64,000 nucleotides of DNA, taken from positions 52,433 through 116,432 of the forward strand of contig CALRIU020000016.1 of NCBI GenBank assembly GCA_943362175.1, given 5' to 3'. Source of the DNA: UBA4416 sp943362175. Lineage in GTDB: Bacteria > Bacteroidota > Bacteroidia > B-17B0 > Aurantibacillaceae. Position numbers and translations under genes: made by a program. Shown here one piece after another: positions 35,347 to 43,933 of this stretch. The first letter of the stretch is position 1. Each line of letters starts with the position of its first letter. Under the pieces are notes generated by a model. It saw nothing but the letters and a program-made list of their open reading frames with translations. It made no database searches and had not been told where the DNA came from.

Positions 35347-35757
35347 ATGAAAACCGCTATCTACAGAAAAGCCCACTTTAATGCCGCACACAGGCTTCAT
35401 AATCCTGCTTTCGATGCTAAAACCAACGAAGAGATTTTCGGCTTGTGCAATAATCCCAATTACCATGGTCACAACTATGAGCTGATTGTGAAGCTGACAG
35501 GCCACGTGGATCCGCAGACGGGCTATGTGTATGATATGAAATTACTCAACGAGCTGATCAAACAGGAAATTACCGAGCGCTTCGATCATAAGAACCTCAA
35601 CCTCGATACCGAAGAATTTAAGACCCTCAACCCTACGGCTGAAAATATTGCCAGGATCTGTTATGAGTTGTTACGCAAAAAAATCGATCCGGCCTTCGAC
35701 CTGGAGATCACCCTTTATGAAACGCCTCGCAACTATGTGGTGTACCCGGCGTTCTAA
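35347..35757 (+). CDS. queD: 6-carboxytetrahydropterin synthase (QueD)
   Basis: 136 residues, the T-fold enzyme that makes 6-carboxy-5,6,7,8-tetrahydropterin in 7-deazaguanine (queuosine) synthesis. Zinc-binding histidines appear in AHFNAAHRL and NYHGHNY; the catalytic Cys is in GLCNNPNYHG; DHKNLN and PTAENIA are conserved; the terminal YETPRNYVVYP holds the pterin-anchoring Glu. A queuosine-precursor transporter gene lies about 0.9 kb away at 36618-37355. The downstream dipeptidase gene overlaps this gene's 3' end. Confidence 0.93.
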   Translation: MKTAIYRKAHFNAAHRLHNPAFDAKTNEEIFGLCNNPNYHGHNYELIVKLTGHVDPQTGYVYDMKLLNELIKQEITERFDHKNLNLDTEEFKTLNPTAENIARICYELLRKKIDPAFDLEITLYETPRNYVVYPAF

Positions 35758-36502
35758 AGCGGTGCTGTTGTGGATGATGCTGACTCCTTGCTGGATTGCC
35801 TGCGAAGAACAGCCCGCAACACAGATAGCGGACCTTAATCCCATAGATACAAGCCGGATCCGGAAAGCCTTAGCTCCGCCGCCGGTAGATACTTCTGAGC
35901 TGGAACGCTACCTCATCAGCAAACAGCTGGTCAATGTGCAGGAGCTGGAGCCTGCTATCCGCGTGAAACTGCTCTATGCTACCGACCGGAATTTTCTTCA
36001 CAAAGTCATCTACAAAGACCTTAGCAGGTGTTACCTGCCCTGCCAGGTGGCCATTAAGCTCTGTAATGCCGACTATTTCCTGAACCGCGCCTATCCTCAA
36101 TACCACATTGTTGTCTTCGATGCGGTGCGCCCGCTGCATATCCAGCAGCAGATGTGGGATGAGCTCGATATGCCGGCCTGGAAAAAGATTAACTACCTGG
36201 CCAATCCGGCCGACATTTCTCTTCATAACTACGGCGCTGCGGTGGACGTGGGTATTATCCTGGAAAACGACAGCCTGCTGGATATGGGTACCGCTTTCGA
36301 CAGCTTCAACAAGCTGAGCCAGCCTAAATACGAGGCGCGTTTCCTCGCCGAAGGCACCTTGTCGCAGGAGGCTTACAACAACAGGCTCGTCCTGCGCCGG
36401 GCCATGTTGCGGGCGGGTTTTAGCATGATGTATACGGAATGGTGGCACTTCAACGCCACCAACAAAACAACGGCCGCGGCGCGCTATGGCTTGATTGAGT
36501 GA
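35717..36502 (+). CDS. M15 family D-Ala-D-Ala dipeptidase-like lipoprotein
   Basis: About 261 residues from the ATG at 35717; a start at 35732 is equally possible. Both overlap queD in another frame by 26-41 bases. The N-terminal hydrophobic stretch (KAVLLWMMLTPCWIACEEQ) suggests a lipoprotein signal. The VanX-type motifs are present: DAVRPLHIQQQMW, the zinc site SLHNYGAAVD, and EWWHFN. VanX-type enzymes cut D-Ala-D-Ala dipeptide; periplasmic relatives act on cell-wall turnover products. The exact substrate is inferred. A spatial overlap with queD suggests coupled translation, not necessarily shared function. Confidence 0.87.
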   Translation: MKRLATMWCTRRSKAVLLWMMLTPCWIACEEQPATQIADLNPIDTSRIRKALAPPPVDTSELERYLISKQLVNVQELEPAIRVKLLYATDRNFLHKVIYKDLSRCYLPCQVAIKLCNADYFLNRAYPQYHIVVFDAVRPLHIQQQMWDELDMPAWKKINYLANPADISLHNYGAAVDVGIILENDSLLDMGTAFDSFNKLSQPKYEARFLAEGTLSQEAYNNRLVLRRAMLRAGFSMMYTEWWHFNATNKTTAAARYGLIE

Positions 36503-36617
36503 GAAAGAATGGCCCGCAGAACAGGATTTGATGTGTGAAAAACCCTATGGTTTCCTTCTTGTTCTCTATGTTTCTATGCGCCCTATGTGGTTTATAATTC
36601 TCCTTATGACTTCTCTG

Positions 36618-37355
36618 TCACGACGCGTCGTGATGTGGTAACGGCTCCACCTTGTCTTTCTCCATGTATTTATTGATGAGAAAATGCCCGAGGTAGATCA
36701 GCGGGATCAAGGCCAGGGCGATGAGGAGCTTAAAAGCATAGCCCCAGGAGGCATTCACGGCAAATTGCTCCAGGGTCCATTTTCCGGGAATAACAAAGGC
36801 GATGAACTGAACAATAAAGGTATCGATGAGCTGGCTCACCACGGTGCTTCCTGTTGCCCTCAGCCAGATATGCTTGTTCCCGGTCATGTGCTTAAAGATC
36901 CAGAAGATATAGACATCGACCAGCTGCGAGACAAAAAAAGCCGTGACGCTGCCGACGATGATCCATTGCGACTGTCCGAAAACCGTTTGGAAAGCGCCGT
37001 CGGATACGGGCGAAAAGGCCACCGCCTGGGTGTGAATGGCAATGCTGAGCAGGATAAAGGTAAATGAGATAAGCCCTACCGTAATGTAGGTGAGTTTCCG
37101 GACGCCGTCTTTTCCGAAATGCTCGTTGATGAGATCTGTTAAAATAAACACCATCGGCCACATGATAATGCTGATACTTTGCGTGAACAGCCCGAAGTAC
37201 TGTACCAGCTTTCCGCCGATCAGCTCGGCCACGATGGCATTGGTAATGAAAAAACCCGCCAATACCAGGAATACCAGGTCTTTTTTGCTTTTGAAATTCA
37301 CTCTTTTTGTATTTGTTCCTGCAAGATTAGGAAAAATCCGTTTAGGTTTACACAT
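36618..37355 (-). CDS. yhhQ: queuosine precursor transporter (YhhQ/QPTR family)
   Basis: 245 residues with six or seven membrane helices. Motifs: FFITNAIVAELIGGKLVQYFG, the family's PMVFILTDLINEHFGK, WLRATGSTVVSQLIDTFIVQFIAF. It takes up 7-deazapurines (preQ0/preQ1) in relatives. The ATG at 37355 gives an unusually charged leader; a GTG at 37301 (VNFKSKKDLVFLVLAGFF) would start right before the first helix and may be the true start. The proximity to queD, facing it convergently, supports the queuosine assignment. Confidence 0.9.
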   Translation of the reverse strand: MCKPKRIFPNLAGTNTKRVNFKSKKDLVFLVLAGFFITNAIVAELIGGKLVQYFGLFTQSISIIMWPMVFILTDLINEHFGKDGVRKLTYITVGLISFTFILLSIAIHTQAVAFSPVSDGAFQTVFGQSQWIIVGSVTAFFVSQLVDVYIFWIFKHMTGNKHIWLRATGSTVVSQLIDTFIVQFIAFVIPGKWTLEQFAVNASWGYAFKLLIALALIPLIYLGHFLINKYMEKDKVEPLPHHDAS

Positions 37356-37380
37356 TTTTAGTAATTTTAGAACGCCTTAA

Positions 37381-40300
37381 ATGACCCTGAAGACAGCTCA
37401 CATAAAATCCTTTGCCTTTCTGCTATGGGCAATGCTCCTGTTGCCGCAGCTGGCAAGCTCACAGAACCTCAAGTTCAAGCGTTTGAGCATCGATGAGGGC
37501 CTCTCAACCGTGAGCGTACTTACGGTTTTCCAGGACTCCCAGGATTTCATCTGGATCGGTACTCAGGACGGCCTTAACCGTTACGACGGCTACCACATGA
37601 AGACCTATAAGACAGACCAGTACGATCCGGCCTCCATCTCTTCCAATAATGTGAATTGCCTTTATGAAGACAAGCTACAGAACCTGTACATCGGTACAGA
37701 CGACGGTGGCCTATCGGTATTCAACAAGCATACAGAGAAATTCATCAACTACCGCAACAGCCGCGACAAAAGCTCTATCTCCAACAACTCGGTGCGAAGC
37801 ATTCTGCAGCTCAATCAGAACGAGCTGATGCTGGCTACGGAAAACGAAGTAAACCTTTTCAACATCTCCACCAAAACCTTTGAAGTGATTCCCTGTATGG
37901 ATTCGCTCGATCCGGTAAACCTGAAATCCATTTACAAGGATTCTCAAAACCGGATCTACATTGCCTCTTTAGGCAATGGCTTATATGAGTTCGACAGCCG
38001 GATGAAGAAGCTCATCCACCACCCTTATACAAAAAAGGCTCTCGGAAAATCGAAAGCGGCCATCGTTCCGGGAAATAACAGCATGCGTTGCATGATCGAA
38101 ATCAACGGCATGATCTGGTGCGGCACAGATGACGGTATTGTCATCTTCGACCCCAAAACCAATGAATTTACAGAGAGCATCAATTTCGGAATCAATAATA
38201 ACTTCAATAACAGGATTATCTCTTTCAGCGCGGTGCAGGATTCGGCTTATGTGTGGATTGGCACCTGGGGAGGCCTGGTAAAATACAGTATCAACAGCCG
38301 CTCCTACTCCTTCTCTACGACAGATCAGGCTAATCCTACCTCTTTGTCGGACAATAAGATTTCCTATCTTTTTATCGACAACCGCAAAAACCTTTGGGTG
38401 GCCACACAGGACAAAGGCATCAATATTTATTTCATCTCTTCCAATAAATTTCCTTTGTGGGATTTCCACAGCGGGCTCACCAGCGACTTTATCTATTCCA
38501 TTCTTCAAACATCCGACGGTACCTATTGGGTAGGCGCTGCGGAGGGCTTTTATAAAAAAACGCAGAAGGAGAAAAGCTTTACAGATGTGACGCCCGTTCT
38601 CAAAAAACATGGCGCATCGGCAGTGCTCAGCCTCATGGAGGATCTTGAAGGTCGGATCTGGATCGGCACATTCGGCCAGGGAATTATTATTTACGATCCT
38701 AAAACCAATGCTTCCAAAAAAGTGCTGGGCGGCAATGACCTCGGAGGCACTGTTCTCAAAATCATCCAGACCAAAAACGGCGCGGTGTGGGCAGGAACCT
38801 TTGGCGACGGGCTCTATGCGATTAATCCGAATACCCTGACGGTAAAACGCTTTACCACCAACCAGGGCCTTTCTTCCGACAAGATCAATACCATTTATGA
38901 GGACCCGAAAGATAACAGCCTGTGGGTAGGCACCGCGGGCGGAGGCCTATGCGTCCTCGATTTTGTCACCAGCATCGACAGGCCGATCATTAAATTATAC
39001 CAGCACCAGACAACTAAAAACTCTATCAGTTCTAACAGCGTTAATCACATTTTCCGCGACCCGGCAGGCTATTATTGGATCGCTACCAACTACGGGCTTA
39101 ATAAATTCGATCCGGTTAAAAAACAGTTTTTCGTGTATACTGAAAAAGACGGCCTGCTCAACAGCTATATTTATGCGGCCATTCCGGACAACGAAGGAAA
39201 TTTGTGGCTGCCTTCCAATTTCGGGCTTACCAAGTTCAATCCTAATATCCCGAATGAGAATGGCTCTGCTTTCAGGAATTACAATACCAAAGACGGGATC
39301 CAGGCGCGGGAGTTCAACCTTGGCGCCTATTACCAGGGTAAGGATGGCACGATCCTCGTTGGAGGAATTTCAGGCATTAATTACTTCAACCCCAAAGATA
39401 TCAGGGAAAGTACGGTAACGCCTAACACCTTTATCTACTCCTTCTCAAGGCAGGGTAAAGAGATCAAAACCGACAGCAGCATTCTTTACCTCAAAGAGAT
39501 CAGGCTCGAGCATAAGGAGAATTACTTCACCTTCGAAGTTGTTGCATTGGATTATCAGTCATCGGGTAAGAATAAGTTTATGTATAAGCTCGAGGGCTAT
39601 GACAACGACTGGTCCTCTCCTTCGGATGTGCGCTTCGTTTCTTACACGGAGCTTCCGGGTGGCGATTATACGTTTAAGGTAAAAACAGCCAACAGTGACG
39701 GTGTGTGGGGTGAGAAGCCCTTTGAGCTGAAGATTACGGTCATTCCGCCCTGGTGGCGTACAACCTGGTTCTACATCATAAGTTCTGTCCTCCTGTTTGC
39801 ATTGATCATTGGCATTTCAAGCTACCGTACCAATGCGGTGAAAAAAGAAAACAAGATTCTCGAGAATAAAGTGGCGGAACGGACACGTGAGCTCGCAGAA
39901 AAGAACCAGGACATTACCAGCAGCATTGAGTATGCCAAACGGATTCAGGAAGCCGTTCTTCCATCACGCGACCTTATCTTTTCGAAGCTGAAAAATGCGT
40001 TTATCTTATACAGGCCTAAAGACATTGTGAGTGGCGATTTTTACTGGTTTGGTGAAAAGGACAACTACAAAATCATAGCTTCTGTAGATTGTACCGGGCA
40101 TGGCGTGCCGGGTGCATTCATGAGTATGATTGGTCATAACCTGCTTAACCAGATCGTTTCTGAAAAAGGCAATTTCGACCCCGGAACTATCCTCAATGAG
40201 CTGCATAAAGGCGTGCAGGCTGCTCTCAAACAGGGCCAGAACCAGATAGATACCAATGACGGCATGGACATTTCCATCCTCGCTATTAATACCGATACAC

Positions 40301-40668
40301 GGGAAGGCCTGTGGGCCGGTGCTTTCCGGAACCTGGTGGTCGTAAAAGAAAACGGCAGCCTTGAAAAAACAGAAGGCAATAAATACCCGATTGGCGGCGC
40401 ACACTTCGACCTGCACCGCACTTACCTTACTCATAAGCTGAAGTTCGAAAAGAATGATATGCTCTATATGTTCAGCGATGGCTATGCCGATCAGTTTGGT
40501 GGAGAAAAAGGCAAAAAGTTCATGGTAAAACGTTTTCATGACCGCTTACTCACCATCCATAACCTGCCGGTGGCTGAACAGCATAAAGAGCTGGAGCAGA
40601 TCTTTGATAACTGGAAAGGAAACTATGAGCAGGTGGATGATGTTCTGGTGATCGGCATCAAGCTTTAA
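37381..40668 (+). CDS. periplasmic beta-propeller sensor with SpoIIE/PP2C phosphatase output
   Basis: 1095 residues. A signal peptide (to about 27) is followed by a two-component-regulator-type propeller of repeated 'IWIGTxxGLxxYD' blades (about 30-690), a Y_Y_Y domain (about 700-790, EGYDNDWSSPSDVRFVSYTELPGG), one membrane helix (about 795-815), a coiled-coil (about 818-858) with DITSSIEYAKRIQ, and a SpoIIE phosphatase (about 858-1095). Metal-site Asp residues are intact: SGDF (Asp886), DCTGHG (Asp903), SDG (Asp1033), VDD (1086-1087). Unlike hybrid two-component systems, the output is a Ser/Thr phosphatase. Its likely target is SiaC, encoded about 1.6 kb downstream (inference). Confidence 0.92.
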   Translation: MTLKTAHIKSFAFLLWAMLLLPQLASSQNLKFKRLSIDEGLSTVSVLTVFQDSQDFIWIGTQDGLNRYDGYHMKTYKTDQYDPASISSNNVNCLYEDKLQNLYIGTDDGGLSVFNKHTEKFINYRNSRDKSSISNNSVRSILQLNQNELMLATENEVNLFNISTKTFEVIPCMDSLDPVNLKSIYKDSQNRIYIASLGNGLYEFDSRMKKLIHHPYTKKALGKSKAAIVPGNNSMRCMIEINGMIWCGTDDGIVIFDPKTNEFTESINFGINNNFNNRIISFSAVQDSAYVWIGTWGGLVKYSINSRSYSFSTTDQANPTSLSDNKISYLFIDNRKNLWVATQDKGINIYFISSNKFPLWDFHSGLTSDFIYSILQTSDGTYWVGAAEGFYKKTQKEKSFTDVTPVLKKHGASAVLSLMEDLEGRIWIGTFGQGIIIYDPKTNASKKVLGGNDLGGTVLKIIQTKNGAVWAGTFGDGLYAINPNTLTVKRFTTNQGLSSDKINTIYEDPKDNSLWVGTAGGGLCVLDFVTSIDRPIIKLYQHQTTKNSISSNSVNHIFRDPAGYYWIATNYGLNKFDPVKKQFFVYTEKDGLLNSYIYAAIPDNEGNLWLPSNFGLTKFNPNIPNENGSAFRNYNTKDGIQAREFNLGAYYQGKDGTILVGGISGINYFNPKDIRESTVTPNTFIYSFSRQGKEIKTDSSILYLKEIRLEHKENYFTFEVVALDYQSSGKNKFMYKLEGYDNDWSSPSDVRFVSYTELPGGDYTFKVKTANSDGVWGEKPFELKITVIPPWWRTTWFYIISSVLLFALIIGISSYRTNAVKKENKILENKVAERTRELAEKNQDITSSIEYAKRIQEAVLPSRDLIFSKLKNAFILYRPKDIVSGDFYWFGEKDNYKIIASVDCTGHGVPGAFMSMIGHNLLNQIVSEKGNFDPGTILNELHKGVQAALKQGQNQIDTNDGMDISILAINTDTREGLWAGAFRNLVVVKENGSLEKTEGNKYPIGGAHFDLHRTYLTHKLKFEKNDMLYMFSDGYADQFGGEKGKKFMVKRFHDRLLTIHNLPVAEQHKELEQIFDNWKGNYEQVDDVLVIGIKL

Positions 40669-40834
40669 CTGCTTGCTTTATGGTGAATCTGTATGTGGGT
40701 TTCCACAATAAACAGTTTCACAAGTTCTTTTTCGACGGTGTTGCCATAAAGAGCAGATAACAGGGCGATGACCTCCTTTTTCGGACAAAACAGCAAAAAA
40801 ACCCGATAAATTTATTTTTTAAATGAATTTATTA

Positions 40835-40842
40835 TATATTTG
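40835..40842 (+). promoter_or_regulatory. -7 promoter element before the lipoprotein-siaB-siaC operon (TATATTTG)
   Basis: TATATTTG matches TAnnTTTG; no clear TTTG lies at the -33 distance. A second near-match TAAAATTTG (three-base spacer) lies at 40871-40879. Leader about 50 bases. This gives the operon its own transcript apart from the upstream phosphatase gene. Confidence 0.4.
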
Positions 40843-40895
40843 AGTTTAAAATTTGGCACTTTAATTGCCGTAAAATTTGGAATAAAACCAAACCA

Positions 40896-41720
40896 ATGAA
40901 AAACACATTATTTTTATCTTCTGCTCTCCTTGTTTCTGCAATTATCTTATTCGATTCCTGCAAAAAGAAAACGGAAGTGGACAATGAAACCCAATCGGTG
41001 GTAGATAATGCCATTTGCGAACAGCAGTTTATGTCTATCCAACCGATCGTTAACGATAAAAGTATTAATGAAAAAGGGGTGAAGCGAACCAATGCCTGCG
41101 AGTCTTTCAACATCATCTCCGGCGATACCACCGATGTGAACAACGATAAAGTATACGACAATGGCCCTGTGACTTTCCAGATCGATTACGGAACAACGGG
41201 CTGCATTGGCAGCGATGGTGTTTACCGCACGGGAAAAATAAATTTCACCACGGCCAAAAGATGGTCTATTTACAATAATCAGGTTACCATTGATCTTGTA
41301 GGCTACAAAGCCAATGCGGTTTCTTACTCCGGCCAGATCAAAATTACAAGACCGGATTCTTTAACGATTACGACTGAAGTCATCAACGGACACTGCACCG
41401 ACGGTAACTGGAATATCGATTACGCCTGTACAAAAACGCTTAAGCAGATTGCAGGTGTGGCAACCAAAGCTGATGCTTCTGACGATGAGTTTTCAATCTC
41501 AGGCTCTTCTACCGGCAAAAATCGTGAAGGCCGTAATTTCACCACCAACATTACAAATCCTTTAATTAAGAAAACAGCCTGCAAATACATTTCCTCAGGC
41601 ACACTTGAACTGACTCCGGACGGCTTTAAAACAAGAACAGTGGACTTCGGAAACGGCACCTGCGACGATGATGCCACCTTCACTGTCAATGGGCAAACCG
41701 TGTCTTTTAAATTGAAATAA
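40896..41720 (+). CDS. paralogous lipoprotein family, copy 3 (heads siaBC operon)
   Basis: 274 residues; lipoprotein signal with Cys at about 22 (ILFDSCKKKTE). It shares with the 13-15 kb copies the middle motif GCIGSDGVYRTGKINF, ITNPLIKKTAC, and the C-terminal DFGNGTCDDDATFTVNGQ. Sequence between motifs is more diverged than between the two adjacent copies. Its stop is 20 bases before the siaB start, so it is probably cotranscribed with the kinase and phosphoprotein genes, hinting at an envelope-linked input. Function unknown. Confidence 0.8.
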   Translation: MKNTLFLSSALLVSAIILFDSCKKKTEVDNETQSVVDNAICEQQFMSIQPIVNDKSINEKGVKRTNACESFNIISGDTTDVNNDKVYDNGPVTFQIDYGTTGCIGSDGVYRTGKINFTTAKRWSIYNNQVTIDLVGYKANAVSYSGQIKITRPDSLTITTEVINGHCTDGNWNIDYACTKTLKQIAGVATKADASDDEFSISGSSTGKNREGRNFTTNITNPLIKKTACKYISSGTLELTPDGFKTRTVDFGNGTCDDDATFTVNGQTVSFKLK

Positions 41721-41740
41721 TACAAGTACAAGTGGCCCTT

Positions 41741-42298
41741 ATGATTGACGCGTTCAATATATATGATAAAATGGAGAAGCATAACATCCTTCTCTCATTT
41801 AAAGGTGATATCACTTCCGAATTGCTGACCTCTATTCTCCAGATTATGGAGAATAAAATGGACAACATGATGGAAGAGCCCAAAACCAAGAAAAAAGTAT
41901 ACAACGTGCTGGTGGAATGCCTCCAGAACCTGTACCACCACATGGATGATGCCACCGATGAGAATGGCGACAAAAACCGCAGCGCCATTTTTATGATTGC
42001 CAAAAATGAAGGAGCCTACAACATCATTACAGGTAATTACATTCTCAACGAAAATATCCATGGTCTCAAAAGCCGTTTGGATGATGTAAACTCACTTAAT
42101 AAGGATCAGCTCAAGGATTATTACAAGTCTGTTCTCAACAACGGAGAGATGTCGCTTAAAGGCGGTGGAGGGTTGGGAATGATAGATATAGCCCGAAAAA
42201 CAGGTGAAAAATTAGATTACAATTTTTTGGAAATTGACAATAAAGTTTCGTTCTTTACACTCATCATAAAAGTAACACAACCACAACTCATACAATAA
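41741..42298 (+). CDS. siaB: SiaB family protein kinase
   Basis: 185 residues from the ATG at 41741; an in-frame GTG nine bases earlier is less likely. It is a small HATPase-type kinase: an N-box-like segment VECLQNLYHH (Glu59, Asn63) and a glycine loop GGGGLG (141-146) are visible; I do not see a canonical DxGxG box. In Pseudomonas SiaB phosphorylates SiaC on Thr68 and SiaA removes the phosphate. The siaC gene starts 11 bases downstream. Family membership is clear from context and motifs; the gene is named by family, and orthology to Pseudomonas SiaB is not shown. Confidence 0.85.
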   Translation: MIDAFNIYDKMEKHNILLSFKGDITSELLTSILQIMENKMDNMMEEPKTKKKVYNVLVECLQNLYHHMDDATDENGDKNRSAIFMIAKNEGAYNIITGNYILNENIHGLKSRLDDVNSLNKDQLKDYYKSVLNNGEMSLKGGGGLGMIDIARKTGEKLDYNFLEIDNKVSFFTLIIKVTQPQLIQ

Positions 42299-42309
42299 AA
42301 CAAGCCACT

Positions 42310-42690
42310 ATGGAAAAATACGCTATCGAAGGCACACCAAAAACACCGACTATTTCATTTGATATTCAAAATGGTGTATTAGAAATTAAAGGAAGGTCTA
42401 TTCCTGAGAATTCTATTGAGTTTTATAAACCGTTAGTTGACGCGTTAGACAAGTATTCTACGGCTTCCAAGCCTGCCACAACGGTTAATATTCAGCTGGA
42501 GTATTTCAATACGAGCTCTTCCAAATGCATCCTCGATGTGTTCAAAAAACTCGAAGCGATCCATAAAGGTGGCAGTGCAGTGACAATCAACTGGCATTAT
42601 GAGGAAGATGATGAGGATATGCTGGAAGCCGGCGAGGATTACCAGGCCATCATCAACGTACCATTCAAAATGGTTCAGGTAGCCGAATAA
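42310..42690 (+). CDS. siaC: SiaC family regulatory phosphoprotein (DUF1987)
   Basis: 126 residues, an anti-sigma-antagonist-like fold. The phosphorylation loop EYFNTSSSKC places Thr at residue 68, the same number as the regulatory threonine known in Pseudomonas SiaC; the flanking NTSSSK and DVFKKLEAIH match the family. When unphosphorylated, Pseudomonas SiaC activates the diguanylate cyclase SiaD. No GGDEF protein occurs in this window, so the partner here is unknown. Cotranscribed with siaB; followed by a terminator. Confidence 0.9.
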   Translation: MEKYAIEGTPKTPTISFDIQNGVLEIKGRSIPENSIEFYKPLVDALDKYSTASKPATTVNIQLEYFNTSSSKCILDVFKKLEAIHKGGSAVTINWHYEEDDEDMLEAGEDYQAIINVPFKMVQVAE

Positions 42691-42710
42691 TTTTACAAGA
42701 TACAATGTTC

Positions 42711-42737
42711 AAAAACCCCGTTCACCGGGGTTTTTTT
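42711..42737 (+). terminator. intrinsic terminator of the siaBC operon
   Basis: AAAAACCCCG pairs with CCGGGGTTTTT around a TTCA loop, followed by Ts through 42737. It lies 20 bases after the siaC stop. Confidence 0.9.
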
Positions 42738-42741
42738 ATGC

Positions 42742-42770
42742 TTGTTTTCCACGAATTTTCCTTAAATTTG
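42742..42770 (+). promoter_or_regulatory. promoter before the aldolase gene (TTG-N18-TAAATTTG)
   Basis: TTG at 42742-42744 and TAAATTTG at 42763-42770, 18 bases apart, match the Bacteroidota pattern. Predicted leader about 18 bases before the ATG at 42792. Confidence 0.6.
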
Positions 42771-42791
42771 TTCCCTTATTAAAAAACACGT

Positions 42792-43844
42792 ATGTCTAAA
42801 ATAACCGACTTATTGGGGGCGCAGGCCGACAGTTTATTAAACCACACCTGCAAAACCATCTCTAAAGAAAACATCGTTATTCCGAATGCTGGCTTTATCG
42901 ATCAGACATTTGCTTACTCCAACAGAAATCCACAGGTGCTAAGAAGCCTGCAACAGCTCTACGGAACCGGCCGCCTGGCCAATACCGGCTATATGAGCAT
43001 CTTACCTGTTGATCAGGGTATTGAGCACAGCGCAGGGGCGTCTTTCGCTCCAAACCCGATTTATTTCGACAGCGAGAACATCGTGAAGCTGGCGATTGAA
43101 GGAGGATGCAATGCTGTGGCCTCTACATACGGCGTTTTAGGCTCCGTAGCCCGCAAATACGCTCACAAAATCCCGTTTATTGTCAAAATTAACCATAATG
43201 AATTCCTCTCCTACCCTAATAAATTCGACCAGATCATGTTTGGTTCGGTAGAGGATGCCTGGAACATGGGTGCCGTAGCCGTTGGCGCGACCATCTATTT
43301 CGGCTCTGCCGAGTCCGGAAGACAAATTGTAGAAGTAGCGCAAGCCTTTGAAAGGGCACATGAGCTGGGAATGGCCACCATCCTGTGGTGCTATACCCGC
43401 AACTCGGCCTTCAAAAAAGACGGCGTGGATTACCACACAGCCGTCGATCTGTCCTCGCAGGCAAACCACCTGGGTGTCACCATCCAGGCGGACATTATCA
43501 AACAAAAAATGTCTGACAAAAACGGTGGCTATACCGCTATCGGTCATGGCAAAACACACCCGAAAGTCTACTCCGAGTTAACGACCGATCACCCGATCGA
43601 CCTGTGCCGTTACCAGGTAGCCAACTGCTACATGGGCAAAATAGGCCTTATCAACAGCGGTGGCGAAAGTAAAGGTGCTTCGGATATGGCCGAAGCGGTA
43701 ACTACGGCCGTGGTGAACAAACGCGGCGGCGGCCAGGGGCTGATCTCAGGCCGTAAAGCCTTCCAGAAGCCTTTGAAAGAAGGCGTGGAATTATTGAATG
43801 TGATCCAGGACGTGTACCTCGACAAAACAATTACAGTAGCATAA
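42792..43844 (+). CDS. fbaB: class I fructose-bisphosphate aldolase (FbaB/DhnA type)
   Basis: 350 residues, a TIM-barrel Schiff-base aldolase that interconverts fructose-1,6-bisphosphate with glyceraldehyde-3-phosphate and dihydroxyacetone phosphate. Conserved: LPVDQGIEHSAG near residue 75, PFIVKINHNEFL with a lysine near the active site, WCYTRNSAF, and NSGGESKGASDMAEAV, which forms the phosphate-binding end. Single gene with its own promoter. Bacteroidota usually also carry a class II enzyme, not seen here. Confidence 0.93.
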   Translation: MSKITDLLGAQADSLLNHTCKTISKENIVIPNAGFIDQTFAYSNRNPQVLRSLQQLYGTGRLANTGYMSILPVDQGIEHSAGASFAPNPIYFDSENIVKLAIEGGCNAVASTYGVLGSVARKYAHKIPFIVKINHNEFLSYPNKFDQIMFGSVEDAWNMGAVAVGATIYFGSAESGRQIVEVAQAFERAHELGMATILWCYTRNSAFKKDGVDYHTAVDLSSQANHLGVTIQADIIKQKMSDKNGGYTAIGHGKTHPKVYSELTTDHPIDLCRYQVANCYMGKIGLINSGGESKGASDMAEAVTTAVVNKRGGGQGLISGRKAFQKPLKEGVELLNVIQDVYLDKTITVA

Positions 43845-43933
43845 CCAATTAAAGAGTTGAAGAGTGTTTGAATTGGAGAATTTAAGCTTCACTCATGATC
43901 TCAACAAATCAATAATTCACTAATTAGAAAAAT

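Noticed and set aside
37981..38610. Open frame of 209 codons on the minus strand
   Set aside because: Antisense to the propeller phosphatase gene.
40669..40895. Possible small gene between the phosphatase and the lipoprotein
   Set aside because: No open frame with plausible start and protein-like composition; looks like promoter region.
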